The position numbers and the translations under genes were made by a program. The notes below the pieces were generated by a model. That model was not told where the DNA came from. It ran no database searches and saw only the letters and a program-made list of their open reading frames with translations. Shown here one piece after another: positions 1 through 4,641 of a stretch of DNA of 6,155 bases (positions within the stretch are counted from its first letter, which is position 1; every line of letters starts with the position of its first letter). Location: NCBI GenBank assembly GCA_002377585.1, contig DFQC01000051.1:1-6155 (forward strand), given 5' to 3'. The DNA comes from Anaerolineales bacterium UBA3499. Its GTDB lineage: Bacteria > Chloroflexota > Anaerolineae > Anaerolineales > UBA11657.

Positions 1-16
1 GCAAGGTGTTTTTAGT

Positions 17-1093
17 ATGAAAATTTATGAGTACGCAGGAAACTTACACAATCACACACCATATTCTGATGGCACCTTGTACCATAGAGACATTGCTAAG
101 GCAGCATCACAATCTAAATTAGATTTCCTCATAGTTACAGATCATAATGTTTGGGTTACTGGTGTAGAAGGATACTATGAATTCAAAGATGGGAAAAAGG
201 TGCTCCTGTTAAGTGGAGAGGAAGTACATGATCTCGAACGAAATCCCGAAGGAAGTCATCTATTAATCTACGACACAAACGCTGAATTAAGTGGTTTTTC
301 TAAGTACCCACAGCAGCTAATTGACAAGGTAGCACAGATGGAAGGATTAAGTTTTCTTGCACATCCATTTGAACGTGCCGCTCCAATTGTTGAAGATGCT
401 GTCTATTCCTGGCGCGACTGGCATGTGAATGGATATACAGGACTAGAGATTTGGAATTATATGAGTGAATTTAAGAGTCTAGTAACCTCCAAGACAGCAG
501 CTCTATTCTATGCATTTTATCCCGACTTAGGTATAACTGGACCATTTCAAGAAACTATTACGAAATGGGATGAATTACTTTCTGATGGTCATCGTGTAGT
601 GGTAACGGGGAATGCAGATGCTCATGGGCAAACATATTCTATGGGTCCAATAAGTCGCTGTATATTCCCTTATGAGTTTCTATATAATGCCGTTAACACC
701 CATTTGGTGAGTAGACAAAAATTTACTGGCAATAAATCAATAGACAAGGGTATAGTATACTCAGCTTTACGCAACGGCAACTGCTTTGTGGGATATGAGA
801 CACCTCACCCCACTCGGGGATTTCGCTTTAGCGCAACTAACGAACACATTGATTGCATAATGGGAGAGGAAATCTCAATACGTGACAAATCTATTAATCT
901 AATCGCAAATGCTCCAACGCGGTGCAATATGCAAATAGTATGTAATGGGCAAATTATTGCTGAAACTCGAGATCAGACAGAAATGAATTTCAAAGTATCA
1001 GAACCTGGCGCCTACCGAGTCCAGGCCACTATAAACCACAAATCAAGAGAGCGTTCCTGGATATTCAGCAATCCGATTTATGTAGTACCATAA
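17..1093 (+). CDS. PHP-domain metallohydrolase, CehA/McbA-like
   Basis: This 358-residue protein carries the full motif set of a PHP (polymerase and histidinol phosphatase) metal-dependent hydrolase. Motif I is HNHTPYSDG (His11, His13). Motif II is TDHN (Asp42, His43). GEEVHD (Glu68/69, His71) supplies a bridging acid. AHPFER (His116) and GNADAHG (Asp201, His203) complete a two- or three-metal centre. The GLEIWN segment (142-147) and a C-terminal beta-rich part from about residue 270 resemble the CehA/McbA branch, whose few characterised members cleave esters or carbamates. The family otherwise acts mostly on phosphoesters. No signal peptide or membrane segment is visible, so it should be cytoplasmic. 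The start is supported by AAGGTG at 3-8, 8 nt upstream of the ATG. It stands apart from the downstream operon and its neighbours do not reveal a substrate. Fold and metal dependence are well supported; the reaction is unknown. Confidence 0.9.
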   Translation: MKIYEYAGNLHNHTPYSDGTLYHRDIAKAASQSKLDFLIVTDHNVWVTGVEGYYEFKDGKKVLLLSGEEVHDLERNPEGSHLLIYDTNAELSGFSKYPQQLIDKVAQMEGLSFLAHPFERAAPIVEDAVYSWRDWHVNGYTGLEIWNYMSEFKSLVTSKTAALFYAFYPDLGITGPFQETITKWDELLSDGHRVVVTGNADAHGQTYSMGPISRCIFPYEFLYNAVNTHLVSRQKFTGNKSIDKGIVYSALRNGNCFVGYETPHPTRGFRFSATNEHIDCIMGEEISIRDKSINLIANAPTRCNMQIVCNGQIIAETRDQTEMNFKVSEPGAYRVQATINHKSRERSWIFSNPIYVVP

Positions 1094-1099
1094 TAAGTG

Positions 1100-1137
1100 C
1101 CATATGTTAATATTCACATTGTCAATTAACATTATGG
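1100..1137. repeat. 12-bp inverted repeat after the PHP gene
   Basis: CCATATGTTAAT (1100-1111) pairs with ATTAACAT plus ATGG (1125-1132 and 1134-1137), leaving one bulged T at 1133 and a 13-nt loop. It begins 7 nt after the PHP stop codon and lies 67 nt before tatA. The stem is AT-rich and only a short TTTT (1141-1144) follows, so it is at best a weak intrinsic terminator. It could equally be an operator or a 3'-end stabilising hairpin. The symmetry is seen directly; the function is a guess. Confidence 0.6.
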
Positions 1138-1204
1138 AAATTTTGAAGAAATACGTAGGCTATGAGAAAATAGTAGCTAAGCATTCAGTGAAGGAGGATA
1201 AGAT

Positions 1205-1414
1205 ATGCCTTTTCGTATGGGACCAGTTGAACTTTTTATTATCCTAGCAATAGTATTAGTATTATTCGGTGTAGGCCGCATAGGTAAAATAGGTGGCGAA
1301 CTGGGTAAAGGTATTCGTGCATTTCGACTAGGTATCAAAGACGAGGAATCCAATAGTAGTTCAGATAACGATAGTACAACCGAAAGTGAAGATTCCGACA
1401 CCCTTGACCTCTAG
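1205..1414 (+). CDS. tatA: Sec-independent protein translocase subunit TatA
   Basis: TatA polymerises at the TatBC receptor to let folded twin-arginine proteins cross the cytoplasmic membrane. The 69-residue product has the family architecture. A short N-terminus with a polar residue (Glu9) leads into one transmembrane helix (about residues 8-22, ELFIILAIVLVLFG) ending in the FG hinge (Phe21-Gly22). An amphipathic helix follows (about 24-43, GRIGKIGGELGKGIRAFR), then a disordered Ser/Asp/Glu-rich tail with no conserved fold. The length is typical. The ATG is fixed by a strong SD, AAGGAGG at 1191-1197, with a 7-nt spacer. Glu at position 9 is also common in TatB, so a dual TatA/TatB role is possible, but the short length favours TatA. 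No tatC is in the window, and the next gene, scpB, is functionally unrelated. The antisense reading frame over this gene is a shadow. Confidence 0.9.
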   Translation: MPFRMGPVELFIILAIVLVLFGVGRIGKIGGELGKGIRAFRLGIKDEESNSSSDNDSTTESEDSDTLDL

Positions 1415-1429
1415 CCTAACAAAATTCGG

Positions 1430-1445
1430 TACAATTATCTATACT
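1430..1445 (+). promoter_or_regulatory. Candidate -10 region for the scpB operon
   Basis: The 59-bp gap between tatA and scpB contains two -10-like hexamers, TACAAT (1430-1435) and TATACT (1440-1445). A -35-like TTGACC lies at 1404-1409, inside the end of tatA, but its spacing to TACAAT is 20 nt, longer than usual. A transcript from TATACT would have a leader of only about 20 nt before the TTG start of scpB. Read-through from tatA is an equally good explanation. Confidence 0.25.
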
Positions 1446-1473
1446 CATATATACCTATCTGGAATAATTTATT

Positions 1474-2097
1474 TTGATTGATAACGCCACGAATACAGGT
1501 CTTAAAATAGAGCATTTGATCGAGAGTCTACTATTCGTAGCTGAAGGCCCCGTATCACTCGCACAAATAGCTGCTGCACTCAATACAAGCCCCAAACAAA
1601 TTAAAAGAGCTTTGTTGGATTTAGAAAGTTTGTACCAAGACCGTGGTCTCCAAATACAAAATCTAAGAGGACGTGTCCAACTTACAACAAACCCTAAAGC
1701 AGCTTCATCTATTGAGCAGTTTCTTGGATTAGAATCACAGCAAAGACTGACCAGTGCTGCTCTAGAAACTTTGGCAATAATAGCTTATCGCCAACCAGTT
1801 ACTAGACCACAAATCGATGGTATTCGAGGGGTCAACTCAGATAGTGTAATCAAAAATCTGATTTTCAAAGGACTTATTGAAGATGTTGGAAGATCAGAAG
1901 GTCCCGGCCGCCCTATTCTATACGGAACAACCTCATCATTCTTGCAGCACTTTGGTATATCTTCTTTGAAAGAACTTCCCCCAATCAATGCGGAAGATGA
2001 TCAACTACAGATTGACATAAAGTCCGACAAAAATGTTGAAAATTCAGAGTCAGACCCACAATACGTTTCAATGAAATTACCTGAAAATGACGGCTGA
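1474..2097 (+). CDS. scpB: Segregation and condensation protein ScpB
   Basis: ScpB is the winged-helix (kite) subunit that dimerises and binds the ScpA kleisin in the SMC-ScpAB condensin, which compacts and segregates the chromosome. The first winged-helix domain begins at about residue 12 (IEHLIESLLFVAEGPVS). The second is marked by the signature LAIIAYRQPVTRPQIDGIRG (100-119). GRPILYGTT with a following FLQHFGISSLKELPP (145-170) closes the conserved part. Residues 171-207 are an acidic, variable tail. The length, 207 residues, is normal. The start is TTG at 1474, chosen because the conserved domain begins 11 residues later and no in-frame ATG fits; no convincing SD precedes it. The 3' end overlaps rluB by 11 bp, implying translational coupling. 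scpA, the usual neighbour, is absent from the window, so it must be encoded elsewhere. Confidence 0.95.
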   Translation: MIDNATNTGLKIEHLIESLLFVAEGPVSLAQIAAALNTSPKQIKRALLDLESLYQDRGLQIQNLRGRVQLTTNPKAASSIEQFLGLESQQRLTSAALETLAIIAYRQPVTRPQIDGIRGVNSDSVIKNLIFKGLIEDVGRSEGPGRPILYGTTSSFLQHFGISSLKELPPINAEDDQLQIDIKSDKNVENSESDPQYVSMKLPENDG

Positions 2098-2848
2098 ACG
2101 CCTACAGAAAATACTTGCTAAGTCAGGGTATGGTTCGCGTCGTGCATGTGAGAAACTAATATTAAACGGGCGCATCCATGTAAATGGAAACATTGCCACC
2201 ATTGGTGATAGCGCAGACCTGACGAGAGACAAAGTAACAATTGACCTCAAACCAATCAACCAGCCTGAGCCACTAAAGTACATAATGCTCCACAAGCCAC
2301 GTGGCGTCGAGTCCACACTGAAGCCACAAATGGGACGAGAAGGGGTAAGAGATCTTGTAGATTTACCCGGCAGACTATATCCAGTTGGGAGATTAGATGC
2401 TGACAGCGAGGGACTAATTTTGCTTACGAATGATGGAAAGCTGACTGAGAAAATTACCCACGCACGCTATGGCCATGAAAAAGAATATCATGTGCTAGTG
2501 GATGGATATCCTGATGACAAACAAATTTCTACATGGAGGCGCGGAGTCATTTTAGATGATGAACCTACCTACCAGAAAACTGCTAGGGCTAAAGTATCTA
2601 TAAGAAAAAAGGCTGCATCGGGAACATGGTTGAAAATTATTATGCGTGAAGGCAAGAAACGCCAGATTCGACGAACTGGTCGCACATTAGGTCTTCGAGT
2701 TAAACGTATACTGCGCGTACGTCTAAGTACACTACGATTAGGCAATCTAAAACCTGGTCAATGGCGTAAGCTCACAGATAGAGAAATCAGACAATTGAAT
2801 CGCAATCAGTTTCAATCACGCAGACAGAATCGCTATAGAAAAAACTAA
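2087..2848 (+). CDS. rluB: 23S rRNA pseudouridine synthase, RsuA/RluB family
   Basis: The enzyme isomerises a specific uridine in rRNA to pseudouridine, in the cytoplasm during ribosome assembly. An N-terminal S4 RNA-binding domain (about residues 3-57; ERLQKILAKSGYGSRRACEK) precedes the RsuA/RluB/E/F catalytic domain. YIMLHKPRGV (65-74) opens that domain. GRLDADSEGLILLTNDG (101-117) holds the catalytic Asp104. MREGKKRQIRR (186-196) is the conserved basic motif near the active site, and the tail is rich in Arg. At 253 residues with an S4 domain and no long extension it best matches bacterial RluB, although RsuA-type specificity for 16S rRNA cannot be excluded by eye. The ATG lies within the end of scpB, and scpB-rluB adjacency is common in bacteria. 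cmk follows directly after the stop codon. Confidence 0.92.
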   Translation: MTAERLQKILAKSGYGSRRACEKLILNGRIHVNGNIATIGDSADLTRDKVTIDLKPINQPEPLKYIMLHKPRGVESTLKPQMGREGVRDLVDLPGRLYPVGRLDADSEGLILLTNDGKLTEKITHARYGHEKEYHVLVDGYPDDKQISTWRRGVILDDEPTYQKTARAKVSIRKKAASGTWLKIIMREGKKRQIRRTGRTLGLRVKRILRVRLSTLRLGNLKPGQWRKLTDREIRQLNRNQFQSRRQNRYRKN

Positions 2849-2851
2849 TTG

Positions 2852-3541
2852 ATGATTGAAAATACTTCCATTACTATCACTATCGACGGACCAAGCAGTT
2901 CAGGTAAAAGTACTTTGGGTGAACAATTAGCCCATAATATTGGGTATCACTTTTTGGATACAGGATGTCTTTACCGAGCACTAACTGTAGCTACATTGCA
3001 ACGCAATATTCCAATCACAGATACACATGCCATAATCAAACTAGCAAGTGATATTGATATAGTCGTTCAAACATCCGCGGTAGAAGATGTACGTCAGTAT
3101 ACTGTACTAATTGATGAGATTGATATAACCTGGGAACTTCGTTCTTCTAGAACTGACAGTAACGTGTCGCTTATATCTACTATTCCAGAAGTTCGACACC
3201 TTCTAACTGAACAAATGCGGTCTATTGCCGATGGAGTAAACATAGTAATGATAGGACGAGATATTGGAACAGTTGTGGCCCCCGAAGCACCTCTTAAATT
3301 CTATCTGGATGCAAGCATTGATGAACGAGCACGCCGACGTCACAATGAAAATATGCAAAGTGGTCAAGAAAGCGACTATAAGGAAATCCTTACCAACTTA
3401 CAAACTAGAGATGATATAGATACACGAAGAGATAATGCTCCTCTAAGAAAACCAATAAACGCCTACACAATTGATACAACTACAATGAAACCAACAAAAG
3501 TACTAATAGAAATGCTAAGAATTTTCCACACAGTTATATAA
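2852..3541 (+). CDS. cmk: Cytidylate kinase (CMP/dCMP kinase)
   Basis: Cmk transfers a phosphate from ATP to CMP or dCMP, feeding CDP/dCDP to nucleic acid and CDP-lipid synthesis. The P-loop is GPSSSGKST (13-21, Lys19). The substrate region has LDTGCLYRALT, where most homologues have an Ala-Met pair in place of Cys-Leu. The NMP-binding segment LRSSRTDSNVSLIS and a downstream IPEVR are family-typical. IGRDIGTVVAPEAPLKFYLD is the core signature that includes the conserved Arg-Asp, followed by a basic lid (DERARRRH). The end has RRDNAPLRKPINAYTIDT, matching the family's C-terminal motif. The 229-residue length is normal. The start is given as ATG 2852, but a TTG at 2849, directly after the rluB stop, is in frame and would add one Met. 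No SD is visible, so translation probably depends on coupling to rluB. Confidence 0.95.
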   Translation: MIENTSITITIDGPSSSGKSTLGEQLAHNIGYHFLDTGCLYRALTVATLQRNIPITDTHAIIKLASDIDIVVQTSAVEDVRQYTVLIDEIDITWELRSSRTDSNVSLISTIPEVRHLLTEQMRSIADGVNIVMIGRDIGTVVAPEAPLKFYLDASIDERARRRHNENMQSGQESDYKEILTNLQTRDDIDTRRDNAPLRKPINAYTIDTTTMKPTKVLIEMLRIFHTVI

Positions 3542-3551
3542 TAACAAATCT

Positions 3552-4217
3552 ATGTCAAAAATAATAAAACACAATCTGGGAGTTAGACTCTACCGCCCAC
3601 CTGCACGAGCTTTTTTCAGAGTGATGTATCGTTTTCTTACCCATTTACACATTAAAGGTAAAGAAAACATACCATCTCACAGCGGTTATTTACTGACCAT
3701 CAATCACCTATCGTTATACGATCCACCATTAGCACTTTCATTCTGGTCTTATGCACCTGAAGCTCTAGGTGCTGAGAAGACTATGTACAACAATGGCATT
3801 ATTGGTATTATCATGCGCTGGTATGGTACTTTTCCTGTCAAACGAGATGGTGACGATCGAGCTGCATTAAGAACCGCTCTGAAAGTATTACAAAATGACC
3901 TCCCTCTATTAATAGCACCAGAAGGCACCCGACATCCAGAGGGATTACGCGACCCGCAACATGGAGCGTCATTTCTGGCAATGAAAACAGGTGTACCTTT
4001 AGTTCCAGTAGCAATTTCTGGAACTGCTGATATTTTTAGTACACTGAGAAAGGGACGCAAGCAAAAAGTAGAAATGATCATAGGCAAACCTTATCATCTA
4101 CCAAACCTGACGGACACGCCTAGACGTGATGCTCTTCGCATACATACAGAATACATCATGCAGAGAATTGCCGAACTTTTGCCAGAACGTCATCGTGGCA
4201 TATATAAAAAGCAATAA
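3552..4217 (+). CDS. plsC: 1-acyl-sn-glycerol-3-phosphate acyltransferase (PlsC family)
   Basis: The protein likely acylates lysophosphatidic acid at the sn-2 position to give phosphatidic acid, the precursor of membrane phospholipids, at the inner membrane face. It shows the four acyltransferase blocks. The catalytic HX4D is in NHLSLYDPP (His52, Asp57). A middle block reads WYGTFPVKRDGDD. The glycerol-phosphate-binding APEGTRHPEG contains Glu124-Gly125-Thr126-Arg127. VPLVPVAISGT is the fourth block. The length, 221 residues, is usual for bacterial PlsC. The N-terminus is basic and mildly hydrophobic without a clear multi-pass region, suggesting peripheral or monotopic attachment. The gene begins 10 bp after cmk with no evident SD and is the last member of the scpB-rluB-cmk-plsC operon. 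No hairpin terminator is visible after its TAA. The exact acyl acceptor is inferred from the family. Confidence 0.9.
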   Translation: MSKIIKHNLGVRLYRPPARAFFRVMYRFLTHLHIKGKENIPSHSGYLLTINHLSLYDPPLALSFWSYAPEALGAEKTMYNNGIIGIIMRWYGTFPVKRDGDDRAALRTALKVLQNDLPLLIAPEGTRHPEGLRDPQHGASFLAMKTGVPLVPVAISGTADIFSTLRKGRKQKVEMIIGKPYHLPNLTDTPRRDALRIHTEYIMQRIAELLPERHRGIYKKQ

Positions 4218-4259
4218 AACAATTCCCTCAATTCGTGTGCCTAAATCGTTCTGTTTATC

Positions 4260-4289
4260 TTATATGTTATTACACTACCCTGTTATAAT
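4260..4289 (+). promoter_or_regulatory. Extended -10 promoter for glmS
   Basis: TGTTATAAT at 4281-4289 is a perfect extended -10 (TGN plus TATAAT). A poor -35 match, TTATAT, sits at 4260-4265 with an 18-nt spacer; extended -10 promoters often tolerate a weak -35. The expected transcription start is about 4296-4300, so the mRNA would begin at or just before the leader strand AGATATGG. The leader up to the glmS ATG is then about 345 nt. The preceding stretch 4218-4259 shows no other feature. Confidence 0.7.
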
Positions 4290-4297
4290 GAGGACTT

Positions 4298-4352
4298 AGA
4301 TATGGAGGTTGTCCTAGCAACAAACGGTTAGGTGTTAGCCAGGAAAGGTAAA
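4298..4352 (+). promoter_or_regulatory. glmS mRNA 5' leader upstream of the cleavage site
   Basis: This is the RNA segment that self-cleavage would release. It holds three elements in order. AGATATGG (4298-4305) is fully complementary to CCATATCT (4501-4508), extended by GG 4307-4308 with CC 4499-4500 across a bulged A4306. A local hairpin pairs CCTAGC (4313-4318) with GTTAGG (4327-4332). GGAAAGG (4342-4348) is fully complementary to CCTTTCC (4491-4497). The two long-range helices stack in the right antiparallel order and would join the leader to the RNA between P3 and P4. TGGAGGT at 4303-4309 is identical to the core of the glmS SD at 4627-4633. Pairing is read by eye and its function is inferred. 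Confidence 0.5.
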
Positions 4353-4560
4353 GCGCAAGGCCCGATATTAACATATCGGGTGACGAGGACGAGGGTTCCT
4401 TTGCTCAGCAAGTAAGGGATAATGCCACAAGTATTTGGCGTAAAATCGATCAATCAGCGGATGCCCTCCGGGTGTACCAGCACCCGCAGTCCTTTCCCCC
4501 CCATATCTCCAAAGCTACCGCCTAAAACCGCTAGGAAACTAGAGGTACAAAAGCGATAGC
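4352..4560 (+). ncRNA. glmS ribozyme (GlcN6P-activated self-cleaving riboswitch)
   Basis: Classical glmS ribozymes use glucosamine-6-phosphate as a cofactor to cut the mRNA 5' of themselves, lowering GlmS synthesis. Here the predicted cut is A4352/G4353 in AAAGCGC. P1 is CCCGATAT/ATATCGGG (4361-4368 with 4373-4380, loop TAAC). The conserved GACGAGGAC follows at 4382-4390. GAGGG (4391-4395) can pair with CCCTC (4464-4468). ATCGA (4445-4449) and GCGGATGCCCTCC (4457-4469) match the core. CGC (4354-4356) pairs with GCG (4457-4459) as the P2.2 pseudoknot, but the usual adjacent C-G pair is A4357/A4456. P3 is CGGGTG/CACCCG (4469-4486). P4 has an outer stem 4514-4521/4553-4560 with one C/A mismatch, and an inner stem 4527-4534/4539-4546 with one G/A mismatch and a GAAA tetraloop. 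I did not find a convincing P3.1. Its position just upstream of glmS confirms the identity. Confidence 0.93.
4398..4444 (+). other. 47-nt two-hairpin insertion in the glmS ribozyme core
   Basis: In well-known glmS ribozymes the block GGGUUUAUCGA is continuous. Here GGGTT (4393-4397) and ATCGA (4445-4449) are separated by 47 nt instead of one U. The insert folds locally into two hairpins. The first pairs CCT+TTGC (4398-4404) with GCAA+AGG (4408-4411, 4415-4417), with a TCA triloop and a 3-nt bulge (4412-4414). The second pairs ATGCCA (4422-4427) with TGGCGT (4436-4441), one U-G wobble, 8-nt loop. Because the flanks stay conserved, the insert probably extrudes from the core as an extra arm. Confidence 0.7.
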
Positions 4561-4572
4561 ACTGGCAATATA

Positions 4573-4613
4573 CATGCACCTAATGGAACGTTGCATGCTC
4601 TGTCGATAGGTGC
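4573..4613 (+). repeat. Two overlapping inverted repeats between ribozyme and glmS
   Basis: GCACCTA (4576-4582) is perfectly complementary to TAGGTGC (4607-4613) across a 24-nt loop. CATGCA (4573-4578) is complementary to TGCATG (4592-4597). Both use bases 4576-4578, so only one hairpin can form at a time. There is no T-run after either, so neither is an intrinsic terminator. They may act as a spacer arm before the ribosome binding site. The complementarity is seen; any function is unproven. Confidence 0.4.
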
Positions 4614-4618
4614 TAACA

Positions 4619-4637
4619 AAATACTCTGGAGGTATTT
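4619..4637 (+). promoter_or_regulatory. glmS ribosome binding site in a small hairpin
   Basis: TGGAGGT (4627-4633) is a strong SD with GGAGG at 4628-4632, 9 nt before the ATG. AAATAC (4619-4624) and GTATTT (4632-4637) can form a 6-bp AT hairpin that presents GGAG in its loop. In addition, TGGAGGTAT (4627-4635) is complementary over nine consecutive positions (one U-G) to ATATCTCCA (4503-4511) in the ribozyme's P3-P4 linker, a possible anti-SD. Confidence 0.65.
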
Positions 4638-4641
4638 GCTT

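Noticed and set aside
1119..1165. Promoter for tatA from TTGTCA (1119-1124) or TTGAAG (1143-1148)
   Set aside because: No -10-like hexamer lies at 16-18 nt from either; TATGAG at 1161 has the wrong spacing.
3749..4087. 112-codon open frame on the - strand opposite plsC
   Set aside because: It lies entirely within plsC, has no family motifs, and plsC itself is unambiguous; it is a shadow frame.
4218..4283. Intrinsic terminator between plsC and the glmS promoter
   Set aside because: No stem of useful length followed by a T-run is visible, so the operon may read through or end by another mechanism.
4302..4331. MEVVLATNG looks like the N-terminus of an RdgB-type nucleotide pyrophosphatase, so a gene remnant was considered
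   Set aside because: The similarity ends after eight residues at a stop codon, and the continuing frame shows no RdgB motifs, so coincidence is likelier.
4336..4420. Resemblance of this leader stretch to RNase P or SRP RNA because of GGAAAGG-type runs and many hairpins
   Set aside because: The GACGAGGAC, ATCGA and GCGGATGCCC blocks, the two-part P4 with GAAA loop and the location before glmS fit the glmS ribozyme; RNase P and SRP signature motifs are missing.
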